Positions 1 to 8,881 are shown, counted from the stretch's first letter. The stretch: 32,701 nucleotides of DNA from Fen-549 sp964636655 (GCA_964636655.1 CAZWTK010000020.1:1-32701); one strand, 5' to 3'. Translations and numbers: made by a program. Notes: generated from the sequence alone by a model not told the origin.

Positions 1-425
1 ATTCAAAAGAAGCGGCTCCGCTTTTTGCCGAGGCCGTGAAGTTCGCTAGTGAACGCCAACGCTGGAATCAGTTCGTATGGGCTTACCGCGCTTACCCAGA
101 CCTACTAAGCCTTGCCGCTTCCGAGCCGAAGCTCGCTCTCGCGATCCATCCCGTCCTGTTGTTAGCTCGTGACGAACGGCTGGCTGCGCGCCACGGTATC
201 GAGCTGAGAGACGCGCGAAAACCCGAGCCTATTCCCGACGAGCACCTGACCCGGCGTGAGCGTGAAGTGCTTCGGCTTGTAGCCGACGGACTATCGAACA
301 GAGAGGTCGCTAGCAAGCTCTTCATCAGCGAGGTCACTGTTAAGGCCCATCTCCGTCATATATACGAGAAGCTGGGTGTGCGTAATCGCATGGAGGCAGC
401 CCTCTACGCCGTTTATTCCGATTAG
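1..425 (+). CDS. LuxR-family transcriptional regulator, C-terminal part (cut by left edge)
   Basis: The last ~57 residues (about 70-127 counted from a GTG at 36) form a LuxR/NarL-type DNA-binding domain: LTRREREVLRLVADGLSNREVA, then FISEVTVKAHLRHIYEKLGV, the usual tetrahelical HTH. The frame stays open from the GTG at 36 back to base 3, and the upstream residues (SKEAAPLFAEAV) look like ordinary helical protein. I therefore read this as the end of a longer regulator, possibly of the large MalT/LAL type with tandem helical repeats before the HTH, not as a 129-residue protein. It converges on the HD-GYP gene with only 6 bases between stops. The DNA is AT-richer than most of the window. The HTH call is secure; the size and sensory part of the protein are unknown. 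Confidence 0.85.
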   Translation, partial: SKEAAPLFAEAVKFASERQRWNQFVWAYRAYPDLLSLAASEPKLALAIHPVLLLARDERLAARHGIELRDARKPEPIPDEHLTRREREVLRLVADGLSNREVASKLFISEVTVKAHLRHIYEKLGVRNRMEAALYAVYSD

Positions 426-431
426 TTCTAT

Positions 432-2087
432 CTAGCTGGAAACGGCAAGCGGCGACCCCGGCTCGAATGCCGCAAGCTCAGCCAACTCGACCTCGAAGTC
501 TCTGTCGGCGCCCGATGTGTAGGCCTCGCTTGCTTGCTCTAACACAATCACAAACGCGTTCACAACTCGCGGATCGAACTGCTTGCCAGCCTCTCGCTCG
601 ATCCGAGCTAGCGCTTCTGCACCACTGAGCGCAACTCGATAGGGCCGCTCGGAAGTCATCGCGCTATAGGCGTCGGCAACGGCAACGAGCCGGGCTAGAA
701 GTGGTATCTCGTCACCTGAGATCTGATCCGGATAACCGCCACCGCTGAAACGCTCGTGGTGATGACGAACCGCGAGAGCGATCTCTTCGTAACCTTCGAT
801 TCGCTCGAGTATCGAAGCTCCGACCTCTGCATGCGTCTCTATCGCCATCCTTTCGTCGCTAACGAGCGGACCTCGTTTCTCCAGGACGCCAGTGGGCACG
901 CCGATTTTCCCAATATCGTGCAGAAGACCGCAAAGGTGGGACCGTCTCACTTCTTCGTCCGAAAGCGCTAAGTGCTTAGCGATATCTCGAGCGTACACAG
1001 CCACGGCCGCCGAATGCCCGGCCGTGTAGTGATCGCGCGCGTCGAGCGCCGCCACAAGTACGGTAGCGAACGATAAGTTTACTTTTTCTAGTTGGCGAAC
1101 AGCGTTATTCAGTTCGTCGGAAGTCTTGATTTGTTCTTTGTAAAGGATAAAGAATCGCTGAGCCGCTATCGCGGGCCCGATAAACAAGACGACCGCCCAT
1201 GGCGACACAAGTTCGTACACATAGGCCAGACCAGCTATTACTGGTATGTAGACCAGTATCCCGATACTGGTTATTCGGATATTCCTTATGAAGCACTCCG
1301 AAACACTATTGCTTCTCCGTATTTTTAATGTAACCGCTCCGGCCATCGACTCACCTATTACGACCGTCGCTGAAGCGAGAGCTGCAGCCACTGAAAAATC
1401 CTGTAATGCGGAACCGGAAGCAGGTATCGATGCCATAAGCGCAGCGAATCCTAGAACTAGACAGCGAGAGCCCGTCCAAATAGCCCAACGCTCGATAGGT
1501 CGGCGTAAATCACCTAGAAGACTCCCTGCAGCGACGATCATCGCGGAGATCGGACCAAGAGCCACGGCGGTGAACAGTCCTGGCAAGAATCCGACGGAGA
1601 TCTCCGTGTGGGGGTTAAGGCGGACGGTTTCTTTTTCGCTAAGTAGAGCGGCAATAACCATGACGATCGTAGGTATTGCTGGGCCCATATGGTAGCCCCA
1701 GTAGCGAAGGAGCAGCGCGAGAGCGATCGAGCCCGATAGCAATGCAGCACCGTAACATCGAAGCTCCCATGTGACATGCCGTTCTGCAGAAGACGGACGT
1801 TTTGCTTTATTGTCTTCGCGAAAGGGGGTGCTGCCCTTGCTCTGCCAAGGGGGTTTCTCCCTGTCCGTTCCGTCAATCGAGGAGGGGTTTGTGCGCCTTC
1901 GTATCTTCAAGATCGTCGCTCCGATAACAGCGCTACTAAATATCGCTGCTGTCGGCGGTTTTCTCCGCAACTGGTAGAAGTTCCGATACTTCCCCTTATG
2001 GGCGCCCTCGGCATCCCCCGAACGAGGGATATCCACAGGTTGGGGAAAACTACCGGATTCAGGTGATGAGCCCGCGCCGGAAGCCAA
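432..2087 (-). CDS. Membrane-anchored HD-GYP domain phosphodiesterase
   Basis: The C-terminal half (about residues 335-530) is an HD-GYP domain, a family that hydrolyses cyclic di-GMP. It shows GHS near 357-359, the HD pair in HDIGKIGVP (390-398), HHHERFSGGGYP (442-453) carrying the GYP signature, and VADAYSAMTSERPYR (469-483). Residues about 111-312 hold six or seven hydrophobic segments, a membrane sensory module like MASE-type domains. The longest frame begins at a TTG at 2087, inside the upstream LuxR-type gene. Residues 1-100 look non-conserved, so the true start may be later; a TTG at 1910 after CGGAG is one option. The low GC differs from the genes to the right. Enzyme activity is inferred from intact motifs; the signal sensed is unknown. 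Confidence 0.88.
   Translation of the reverse strand: MASGAGSSPESGSFPQPVDIPRSGDAEGAHKGKYRNFYQLRRKPPTAAIFSSAVIGATILKIRRRTNPSSIDGTDREKPPWQSKGSTPFREDNKAKRPSSAERHVTWELRCYGAALLSGSIALALLLRYWGYHMGPAIPTIVMVIAALLSEKETVRLNPHTEISVGFLPGLFTAVALGPISAMIVAAGSLLGDLRRPIERWAIWTGSRCLVLGFAALMASIPASGSALQDFSVAAALASATVVIGESMAGAVTLKIRRSNSVSECFIRNIRITSIGILVYIPVIAGLAYVYELVSPWAVVLFIGPAIAAQRFFILYKEQIKTSDELNNAVRQLEKVNLSFATVLVAALDARDHYTAGHSAAVAVYARDIAKHLALSDEEVRRSHLCGLLHDIGKIGVPTGVLEKRGPLVSDERMAIETHAEVGASILERIEGYEEIALAVRHHHERFSGGGYPDQISGDEIPLLARLVAVADAYSAMTSERPYRVALSGAEALARIEREAGKQFDPRVVNAFVIVLEQASEAYTSGADRDFEVELAELAAFEPGSPLAVSS
2012..2030. repeat. CATCCCCCG element, copy A (with CGAGGGAT half)
   Basis: CATCCCCCG, two bases, then CGAGGGAT gives the inverted halves ATCCC/GGGAT. 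It lies about 30 bases after the stop of the small LuxR-type gene. The same nonamer occurs in three other intergenic places in this window (2453, 8943, 12878). Function unknown; a regulator-binding site or small hairpin is possible. Confidence 0.4.
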
Positions 2088-2388
2088 CGGCGACGGCGTG
2101 GGCTCGTGACCGAGCCTGAAGCTTGGCGAGCAGATGGCGGACGTGCGACTTGACCGTCTCCTCCGAGAGGAAGAGGCGCGCGCCGATCTCGCGATTCACG
2201 AGGCCGTCGGAGATGAGCTGAAGCACCTCGAGCTCGCGGGCCGTGGGCTCCTGCTCGACCCGAAGCGGCGCGCCGAACGGAATGACCTCACCGCTGGTCG
2301 CACCGGCCCGGCGTTGGGCGACCTCCTCGAAACGTTTCGAGTGGTCGATATAACGACTCAGGATTTCCCTTCGCTCAGCAGCGTCCAC
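2059..2388 (-). CDS. Small LuxR/NarL-type HTH transcriptional regulator
   Basis: A 109-residue protein whose C-terminal 60 residues (about 47-106) form a LuxR/NarL HTH: PTARELEVLQLISDGLVNREIG, then LFLSEETVKSHVRHLLAKL and RSRAHAVAVGF. The N-terminal 45 residues have no receiver domain or recognisable sensor, so it is an orphan DNA-binding protein, not a response regulator. The start is taken as a GTG at 2388; no good Shine-Dalgarno precedes it, and the frame is open for 13 further codons back to a TAG without another ATG or GTG. GC content is normal for the window, so the compositional break lies just beyond its 3' end. A CATCCCCCG element lies on each side. Confidence 0.8.
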   Translation of the reverse strand: MDAAERREILSRYIDHSKRFEEVAQRRAGATSGEVIPFGAPLRVEQEPTARELEVLQLISDGLVNREIGARLFLSEETVKSHVRHLLAKLQARSRAHAVAVGFRRGLIT

Positions 2389-2452
2389 GGGTTGGGTATC
2401 GGTCTTCCGTAACCCGATCCTCTCCCTCTATCCAGGGATTACCCTGCGCGGA

Positions 2453-2461
2453 CGGGGGATG
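2453..2461 (-). repeat. CATCCCCCG element, copy D
   Basis: CATCCCCCG on the minus strand, about 65 bases upstream of the small LuxR-type gene start, followed by AGGG/ATCCC bits. It sits between the solute-binding lipoprotein stop and the LuxR-type start, where an operator or promoter would be expected. Role not established. Confidence 0.35.
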
Positions 2462-2511
2462 GCCCTAGAAGCCGTAAATGCGCGAAATGGAGGCGCTTTT
2501 CAGGTCGCTCG

Positions 2512-4161
2512 CTAGCCTGTCGCGGTCGCTCGTTTGAGGCAGAGCCGGCCGTAGTCCACCCCGTAGAGAGCGTTCGAGGCGTAGCAATGAAGATCGATGC
2601 GCGTGCTTAGAGGGTCGAGCGAGCGAGTGTTCAGAAACGGCGCAATCGGCGCCCAGCGCATCGCGCGACGGTCGAGTGCGGCCCACTGCGCGTTCACCTC
2701 CGGCGTGAGCTCCGGCTCGCTCGCCAGACGGTCGATGTCGGCGTTCAGAGTCGCGGAGTCGGCGAAGGAGTAGTTCGTGTTCGCAAGCCCGCTCGTCTCG
2801 TCGCCGTCGAGCAGCGGCTCGAACCAGGCAAGCGGGCTGGGGATGCTCTGCGTCCAGAATGCGTAACCGATCTGAGCCTTCGTGCTCTTGCTGCCGACGG
2901 CGGTCCAGTACCGGGCGGGGGGCAGCAGCTTCGCCGCGCGGCTCGGCTCGAGGCCGATCGCCGCAAGCTGGCGGCCGAGGTAGAGCGCGGCGGCGCGAGC
3001 ATGCACGGGCTGGGTCGGGGCATAGATCGTCACGCGCGCTCCCCTTGCGCCGGCCTGGCGCACCAGCGCTCTCGCCCTGGCGAGGTTGTACGGATATAGG
3101 TCGTGCCGCCGGTACGACGGATAGAGCGGCGGAAGGATGTTCTCGCTGGCCACCGCCTGGCCTCCGAATATCTCGACCAGCTCCCGGCGATCGAGCGCGT
3201 AGTTCACAGCCCGGCGAACGCGCACGTCGTTGAACGGGCGCAGCGTCGTGTTCATGAAGAAGTAATGGGTGCTGGCATCTGTGTAGGCGCGAAGCTGCAA
3301 GCGGTTCTTGCGCCTCGCCTGCTCGAGCGCGGCCGACGCGATCGGCACGGCCGCGTAGTCGGCGTCCCCGGCAGTCAGCTGATCGAGCGCCGCTTTGGCC
3401 TCCTTGACAACGCTCACGACGATGCGATCGGGATTGGTCGCCGGCACCGTCTCGGTCGGCTCGAAATAGCGGTTCCGCGCCAGCGTGAACTCTCTGGGCC
3501 ACTTGGTCTGCGAGATCCTGTACGGGCCGGTCGAAGGAATCGGCTCGAACGTCTGGTCGCGACTCGGCGTGCTCCGCGGGACGGGCGCGGCGAAGAGGCT
3601 CGCAAGCGCGTTGATGAAGCTCGCACTCGGCCGCTTCAGACGCACCGTGATCGATCGCGTGTAGTCGTCGGTCTCGATGCCGGAGATCGCTCCTCGGCGC
3701 GCCGCGGTGACGCTGGCCCCGACGATGTCGTCGAAGAGCGGCGCGCCCACCGAATCGAGCAGGTAGAGCCTGCGGATCGCGTAGGCGAAGTCGCCGGCCC
3801 GTACACGCCTGCCGTTCGAGTAGCGCAACCCCTCGCGTAGACGAAACTCGTACACGCGGCCGCCACTCGAGACGTCCGGCATCCCCTCGGCCAGGGCCGG
3901 CACGATCTGCGTGCTCGCCTTGCCACTTGCGTGCCGATAGCCGTACGGGCTCAGGTAGACGTTCCAGAGGCTCTGCCAGCACTCGGCCGAGTAGGAGAGA
4001 CCGGGATCGAGCGAGTCCACACCACTGCCGACCTCGACTCGCAAGGTCGGGAAGCTACGCGGCGCGCGCTTCGACGTCTTCTCCCCGCTGCCGGAGCCGC
4101 CGCAGCCGGCCACGAGCACGAGCGCGGCCAGTAAGACTGCTGTCCCTGTTCGAGCTACTAC
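2512..4161 (-). CDS. ABC transporter solute-binding lipoprotein, peptide/nickel family (SBP_bac_5)
   Basis: The protein starts with a lipoprotein signal: a basic residue, a hydrophobic run and the lipobox LVAGC, then a Gly/Ser linker. The mature part has family-5 hallmarks: SLDPGLSYSAECWQSLWNVY near the N terminus, YEFRLREGLRYSNGRRVRAGD, STGPYRI, and a late FNDVRVRRAVNYALDRRELV block. Such proteins capture oligopeptides or similar solutes outside the membrane and hand them to DppBC/OppBC-type permeases. No permease or ATPase gene adjoins it; the only DppB-like permease here is ~21 kb away. The start is odd: no ATG, GTG or TTG lies in frame between the far upstream ATG at 4389 (inside the sigma gene) and the signal sequence. 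A GGGAGG sits before two GTA codons at 4161/4158, which I used as the boundary. Confidence 0.85.
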   Translation of the reverse strand, partial: VVARTGTAVLLAALVLVAGCGGSGSGEKTSKRAPRSFPTLRVEVGSGVDSLDPGLSYSAECWQSLWNVYLSPYGYRHASGKASTQIVPALAEGMPDVSSGGRVYEFRLREGLRYSNGRRVRAGDFAYAIRRLYLLDSVGAPLFDDIVGASVTAARRGAISGIETDDYTRSITVRLKRPSASFINALASLFAAPVPRSTPSRDQTFEPIPSTGPYRISQTKWPREFTLARNRYFEPTETVPATNPDRIVVSVVKEAKAALDQLTAGDADYAAVPIASAALEQARRKNRLQLRAYTDASTHYFFMNTTLRPFNDVRVRRAVNYALDRRELVEIFGGQAVASENILPPLYPSYRRHDLYPYNLARARALVRQAGARGARVTIYAPTQPVHARAAALYLGRQLAAIGLEPSRAAKLLPPARYWTAVGSKSTKAQIGYAFWTQSIPSPLAWFEPLLDGDETSGLANTNYSFADSATLNADIDRLASEPELTPEVNAQWAALDRRAMRWAPIAPFLNTRSLDPLSTRIDLHCYASNALYGVDYGRLCLKRATATG

Positions 4162-4282
4162 TGCCTCCCTCGATCGCTGCTCGGCCGAGTGGAGACTAGC
4201 GACAGCCCACCCGCGAGGCCGCAGAGCATCCCTCGGGCTCGATACGCAAACCCGAGCGGGCCGACAGCGTGTTTCGGCTGGC

Positions 4283-5389
4283 TCAGGCCGCCGCGAGCGA
4301 AGACAGTTCGCGTAGCGCCCCGAGCCGAGCAAGAGCCTGGCCCTCGAGCTGACGCACACGCTCGCGCGTGAGATCGAGCTCATGACCAATCGCCTCGAGC
4401 GTCCAGGGCTCGCCCTCGAAGCCGAAGCGAAGCTCGAGAATGCGCCGCTCGCGCTCGGGCAGTGCCTCGAGCGCCTTGCGCACGCCTTGCCTGCGCAGCG
4501 ACTCCTCCGCCTCGTCGAACGGGTCGGAAGCCTCGCGGTCGGCGAACAGATCGCCGAGCTCGCCTTCGTCGTCGGCGCCGACGGTCTGATTCAGCGACAC
4601 CGAGGCCGAAGCCGCGCCCAGCGCCTCGTCCACATGCTGGATGGGAAGTCCGGTTGCCTCGGCCAACTCGTCCCGCGTCGCCTCGCGACCCAGCTCGACC
4701 TCGAGCCGGCGCGCGGCGCGCGACAGCTTCTGCTGGCGCTCGACGACGTGCACGGGAACGCGAATCGTGCGCGCGTGATTGGCCACTGCGCGCTGCACCG
4801 ACTGGCGGATCCACCACGTCGCATAGGTCGAGAACTTGAAGCCGCGGCGCCAGTCGAACTTCTCGACCGCGCGGTTGAGGCCGAGCGTTCCTTCCTGAAT
4901 CAGGTCGAGGAAGGGAACGCCGAGGCCGCGATAGCCCTTGGCGATCGAGACGACCAGACGCAGGTTCGACTCGATCATGCACCGCTTGGCGACCGGATCG
5001 CCGCGTTCGATGCGCTTGGCGAGGGACACCTCGTCGGCCGCGGTCAGCAGCCTGTGCTTGCCCACGTCGGCGAGGAAAAGCTGCAGACTGTCGGCGGCGC
5101 CGGAAAGCTCCGGCACCTCGACGGGAACGACCTCTACCGGCTCGACGCGCTCGCTGACGGGCGCCGCCGGCTGAGCGATCTCGACACCGATTCGCTCGAG
5201 CTCACGCATGAGATCCTCAACCTCGATCTCGGTGAGGTCGTGCTCGACTACGAGCGCCTCGATCTCGGCCGGCTCGATCGTGCCGCGCTCCTCGGCGGCG
5301 TCCACGAACACGCGGACGCTCTCGCTACTTTCGAATACTTCCTGCAGGTGATTGTGCGTCAACTGACCCTCGACGTCCTTTCTTCCCAT
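4283..5389 (-). CDS. RNA polymerase sigma factor, RpoD/SigA family
   Basis: A 368-residue sigma-70 protein with the housekeeping order of regions. Region 1.2 is about 101-133 (SLQLFLADVGKHRLLTAADE). Region 2 is 134-205, with NLRLVVSIAKGY, DLIQEGTLGLNRAVEKFDW, FKFSTYATWWIRQ and the -10-reading HARTIRVPVHV. Region 3 is about 214-290, and region 4 about 303-356 ends in WTLEAIGHELDLTRERVRQLEGQALARL, the -35-reading HTH. The N-terminal ~70 residues resemble region 1.1. It could be the primary sigma factor or a group 2 paralogue; the sequence alone does not decide. ATG at 5389 is used, but a TTG ten codons in, preceded by GAGG, is also plausible. It follows the topoisomerase gene by 103 bases on the same strand. 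Confidence 0.93.
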   Translation of the reverse strand: MGRKDVEGQLTHNHLQEVFESSESVRVFVDAAEERGTIEPAEIEALVVEHDLTEIEVEDLMRELERIGVEIAQPAAPVSERVEPVEVVPVEVPELSGAADSLQLFLADVGKHRLLTAADEVSLAKRIERGDPVAKRCMIESNLRLVVSIAKGYRGLGVPFLDLIQEGTLGLNRAVEKFDWRRGFKFSTYATWWIRQSVQRAVANHARTIRVPVHVVERQQKLSRAARRLEVELGREATRDELAEATGLPIQHVDEALGAASASVSLNQTVGADDEGELGDLFADREASDPFDEAEESLRRQGVRKALEALPERERRILELRFGFEGEPWTLEAIGHELDLTRERVRQLEGQALARLGALRELSSLAAA

Positions 5390-5443
5390 CTGGCTCGGCG
5401 GCGAACCAACCGTTTACTCGTTCTGGTCTCTCCTCGCAGCTCA

Positions 5444-5462
5444 CGAGCCCTCTCCGGGCTCG
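5444..5462 (-). terminator. Possible terminator hairpin between topB-like and sigma genes
   Basis: CGAGCCC, a five-base loop and GGGCTCG form a perfect 7-bp stem in the 103-base gap downstream of the topoisomerase gene. No U-run follows on the minus strand, so termination is only a possibility. Confidence 0.3.
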
Positions 5463-5492
5463 CTTTACGACAAAACGGACTCCGACTCTTCT

Positions 5493-7691
5493 TTATTCCG
5501 CAGCGGCCGTTTGGGCGGGTTTCGAGCGCGCGGGAAACTCGAACTCGATTTGTCCTTCGGCGTTCAAGACGAGGCGCGCGCGAAAATGTTTGCCGCCTCG
5601 GCTCCGGAATCCGGATATTACGTCATTTGTACGTCCCTGTGCAAGTAGTTGTCGGGCGATCTCGGGTGTTATTGAGCGTCCGGCCACCTTTTTCCAGATT
5701 ACGAAGCCGCACCCGGTCTCCTCCCTGCTCTTCCAGCTCGTACAGCCGTAGGCGCGCGAGTTCTCGCGGATGATCTCGCCGGTTTCGGCGCCGCAGCGCG
5801 GGCAGGGACCAAGCTCAACCCTCTCAGGGCGTAGTTTTTCGCGATCTAGCGCGGCGATCTTCTCGACCGTCTCGCGCGTGAAGCGCTCGATCTCTTTCAT
5901 GAAGGCCGCCCGGTCGCCCGAGCCGCGCTCGATGTCGCCGAGGCGCTTCTCCCAGGCGCCGGTCAGCTCGGCCGAGGTGAGCGGATGCGCCTCGAGCATG
6001 GTGATCACCTGCAGGCCCTTGGGCGTCGGTTGCAGCTCCTTGCCGGCGCGCTCGATGTACTCGCGGCGGATCAACGTCTCGATCGTCTCGGCGCGGGTTG
6101 CCGGCGTGCCCAGGCCGCCTTCCTTCATCGCCTCGCGCAGCTCCTCGTCGTCGATCAGCTTGCCCGCCGTCTCCATTGCCATCAGCAGCGTGGCCTCGTT
6201 GTAGCGCGGCGGTGGCTTCGTCTCTTTGCCCTCGCTCTCGGCGCTGGAGCAGAGCACCTTCTGGCCCTCGCTCAAAGCGGGAAGCTCACCTCCTTCGCCG
6301 TCTTCGTCCTGACCGTCGCCGGATCGTCCGTTTCCGCCGGCTCCCTGGCTGTAGACGGCGCGCCAGCCCTGTTCGAGCGTGACCTTCCCGCGCGTGCGGA
6401 ACTTTTCGTCCTCGACCTCGGTGACGATGGTCGTATTCGCGTAGCGCGCCGGCGGATGAAAGACAGCCAGGAAGCGGCGCGCAACGAGATCGAAGACGCG
6501 CCGCTCGTCGTCGCTGAAGCCCTCGACGTCGTGCTCGACGTTGGTCGGGATGATGGCGTGGTGATCGCCGATCTTGGCGTCGTTGACGACCCGCCCTAGC
6601 GGCAGGCTCTCGAGCCGGAGCACGAACCGGGCCGCTTCGGCGTACTCGTGGATCGGCTCCAGCGTCGCGGCCGTGGGCTTGAGCAGCGACACCATGTCGC
6701 CCGAGAGGTAGCGCGAGCTGGTGCGCGGGTAGGTGATCGCCTTCTTGCCCTCGTAGAGGGATTGCGCCGCCCTGAGCGTCCTCTGAGCCGAGAAACCGAA
6801 GCGGCGGTTGGCGTCGCGCTGCAGCGAGGTGAGGTCGTAGAGAAGCGGCGAGCGCTCGCTTGCCTCCTTGCGCTCGACCGAGGAGACCACGCCTTCCGCG
6901 CCGGCCACCTTGTCGGCGATGGACTGAGCACGCTCCCCGTTCAGGATCCTCGTCTCGTCGTCCTCGAACCAGAGACCGTCGTAGCCGAGGTCGAAGCTCG
7001 CGTGAACGAGCCAGTAGGGCTCGGGAACGAAGGCCTGTATCTCGCGCTCGCGACCCACGATCATCGCCAGCGTCGGCGTCTGGACCCGGCCCAGCGAGAC
7101 GACGCCGCCCACCCAGGCGCGACCGCGAATCGTGGCCGCGCGGGTGGCGTTCATACCGACCATCCAGTCGGCTTCGGAGCGCGAGCGCGCGGCGGCCTCG
7201 AGCGAGCTCATCTGCTCGCCCGGGCGGAGGTGCTCGAAGCCCTCGCGAATGGCCTGTCTGGTCATGCTCGAGATCCAGAGGCGCTCGACCGGCTTCGGCT
7301 TCGCTCCCTTCGACTCGAGATAGACCTCGTAGAGGTAGGCGAAGATCAACTCGCCCTCGCGCCCGGCGTCACAGGCGTTGATCACGTTGTCGACGTCGTC
7401 GCGCTTGAGCAACTTGAGCACGACGTTCAGCTGCTTGCGGGATTTCGAGTCGCGCGGCTTCAGCTTGAAGGCGTCCGGCGCGATCGGAAGATCGGCCATG
7501 CGCCAGCGCTTGAAGCGCTCGTCGTACTCCTCGGGCTGGGCCAGCTCCACGAGGTGCCCGACCGCCCAGGTGATGATGTGGGCGTCAGACTCGAGATAGC
7601 CCTCGGACTTGGCGAAGGTGCCCGGAAGCGCGCCGGCCAGATCGCGGCCAACGGATGGTTTCTCGGCGATTATGAGTGTCTTCGAGCTCAT
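5493..7691 (-). CDS. topB: Type IA DNA topoisomerase, TopB/topoisomerase III-like
   Basis: A 732-residue type IA topoisomerase that cuts and passes single DNA strands. The N terminus is a TOPRIM domain: LIIAEKPSVGRDLAGAL (6-22) and the acidic NACDAGREGELIFAYL (105-120). The active-site tyrosine is Y321 in KKAITYPRTSSRYLSGDM. Other conserved blocks are SLGRVQTPTLAMIVGRE, DHHAIIPT and GLGTPATRAETIE. A C-terminal zinc ribbon begins with CPRCG and ends with YGCTSWKSREETGCGF. The opening IIAEKPSVGRD and one ribbon favour TopB-type over the larger TopA with several fingers. Start ATG at 7691; an acidic, Gly-rich insert lies near residues 455-480. It is divergent from the deacetylase gene and upstream of the sigma gene. 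Confidence 0.95.
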   Translation of the reverse strand: MSSKTLIIAEKPSVGRDLAGALPGTFAKSEGYLESDAHIITWAVGHLVELAQPEEYDERFKRWRMADLPIAPDAFKLKPRDSKSRKQLNVVLKLLKRDDVDNVINACDAGREGELIFAYLYEVYLESKGAKPKPVERLWISSMTRQAIREGFEHLRPGEQMSSLEAAARSRSEADWMVGMNATRAATIRGRAWVGGVVSLGRVQTPTLAMIVGREREIQAFVPEPYWLVHASFDLGYDGLWFEDDETRILNGERAQSIADKVAGAEGVVSSVERKEASERSPLLYDLTSLQRDANRRFGFSAQRTLRAAQSLYEGKKAITYPRTSSRYLSGDMVSLLKPTAATLEPIHEYAEAARFVLRLESLPLGRVVNDAKIGDHHAIIPTNVEHDVEGFSDDERRVFDLVARRFLAVFHPPARYANTTIVTEVEDEKFRTRGKVTLEQGWRAVYSQGAGGNGRSGDGQDEDGEGGELPALSEGQKVLCSSAESEGKETKPPPRYNEATLLMAMETAGKLIDDEELREAMKEGGLGTPATRAETIETLIRREYIERAGKELQPTPKGLQVITMLEAHPLTSAELTGAWEKRLGDIERGSGDRAAFMKEIERFTRETVEKIAALDREKLRPERVELGPCPRCGAETGEIIRENSRAYGCTSWKSREETGCGFVIWKKVAGRSITPEIARQLLAQGRTNDVISGFRSRGGKHFRARLVLNAEGQIEFEFPARSKPAQTAAAE

Positions 7692-7902
7692 TTACCGCTC
7701 GACACCTTATCGGAGCAACCCGTGGTCACTTGAGATGCGACGTGGCGGCGAGTTACGAGTCGCGCTCTCCTCCTGGCCCGCCGAGGAAAGACCGAAACCA
7801 GCTCCGTCGCGGTAGAATCGCCATCTCGCTCGAGCAACCCGCTAGCGCTCGAAGAGACTTCGTCGGCATGCGCGGAACCTGGAGGGCCACGCCATCAGAG
7901 CT

Positions 7903-8784
7903 TTGATCAACGAAGAAATCGTTCGCCTTCACCCCGCGCCGGAGTATCACCCCGAGTCGCAGACGCGCCTGGAAGTTCTTCTTTCTGTCGCCGAGCACAT
8001 CGAGGTCGAGCCGGCCACACGGGAGGATCTGGAACGCGTTCACTCGCCCGCCTACCTCGACAGCCTGTTCGAAGAGACGGCCGAGACGAGGTGGATCGAT
8101 TTCGACACCTTTGTCACTCCTACCACCGCGAGAGCCGCCAAGCTCGCCGCCGGGATGACGATCGAGGCCGCGCGCAGCAACGGCTTCGCGCTCGTGAGGC
8201 CGCCCGGCCACCACGCCTCGCGCGAGAAGGCGATGGGCTTCTGCCTGATCAACAACATCGCCGTTGCCGCGCGCTACGCGCAGGCCGAGCTGGGGATCGA
8301 GCGGATTGCGATTCTCGACTGGGATATTCACCACGGAAACGGGACCGAGTCGATCTTCTGGGACGATCCGAGCGTTCTCTACGTGTCGCTCCACGCCTGG
8401 CCGTATTACCCGGGAACGGGTGGGCCAAGCCCCAAGACGCCGAGCGGGGAAGACGTGCCCGGCGGCGAGAGCCCGACGACGCTTAACATCCCCCTTCCGG
8501 GCGGCACCGGCGACCGCTCCTACCTGCAGGCGTTCGAGCAGATCGCCTATCCGGCAGTCGAGGCCTTCTCGCCCGAGCTGGTGCTGGTGTCGATCGGCTT
8601 CGACCCTCACCGTGACGATCCGCTCTCACCGACCGTCCTCACCGACCGCGCCTTCTACCAGCTCGCGAGCCGCACCGCGAGCCTGTCTCCGCGAGTCGGG
8701 GCCGTGATCGAAGGCGGCTACAACCTCCACTCTCTTCCGCGCCTCGTCGAGATCACGGTCGAGGGCTTCAACAATCCGTCCTGA
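7903..8784 (+). CDS. Histone deacetylase / acetylpolyamine amidohydrolase / AcuC family protein
   Basis: A 293-residue member of the zinc-dependent arginase/deacetylase fold that removes acetyl groups from lysines or small amines. The catalytic set is intact: RPPGHHAS with paired histidines (103, 104), metal ligands D141 and H143 in DWDIHHGNGT, the third ligand D234 in SIGFDPHRDDP, and the transition-state tyrosine Y273 in EGGYNLHS. Such enzymes in bacteria include AcuC, which reactivates acetyl-CoA synthetase, and polyamine deacetylases; the substrate here cannot be told. The start is a TTG at 7903 with a poor ribosome site. A GGAGGG at 7881-7886 suggests a slightly earlier or unusual start. 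The gene runs alone, converging on the response regulator. Confidence 0.9.
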   Translation: MINEEIVRLHPAPEYHPESQTRLEVLLSVAEHIEVEPATREDLERVHSPAYLDSLFEETAETRWIDFDTFVTPTTARAAKLAAGMTIEAARSNGFALVRPPGHHASREKAMGFCLINNIAVAARYAQAELGIERIAILDWDIHHGNGTESIFWDDPSVLYVSLHAWPYYPGTGGPSPKTPSGEDVPGGESPTTLNIPLPGGTGDRSYLQAFEQIAYPAVEAFSPELVLVSIGFDPHRDDPLSPTVLTDRAFYQLASRTASLSPRVGAVIEGGYNLHSLPRLVEITVEGFNNPS

Positions 8785-8859
8785 GTCTTCGCCCGCCGAT
8801 CGCGGTCAAACGGCCGCGCGCTTTCGGTTGGAACGGGCTCCAATGTCTCTAGAAAAGCT

Positions 8860-8881
8860 GCGACCGGCTTTCGCCGGTCGC
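8860..8881 (-). terminator. Intrinsic terminator for the response-regulator gene
   Basis: GCGACCGGC, loop TTTC, GCCGGTCGC make a perfect 9-bp stem with a tetraloop in the gap between two converging genes. On the minus strand the stem is followed by AGCTTTTCTAG, a short U-rich tail, so it fits best as the terminator of the minus-strand regulator; it may act both ways. Confidence 0.6.

Noticed and set aside
4382..5773. 463-codon plus-strand frame across the sigma-factor gene and into the topoisomerase gene
   Set aside because: It is antisense to two genes with clear family signatures and shows no domain of its own.
7753..8610. Long minus-strand open frame (285 codons) opposite the deacetylase
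   Set aside because: The plus strand here encodes a deacetylase with all catalytic residues in order; the antisense frame has no family motifs and is an effect of GC-rich codons.
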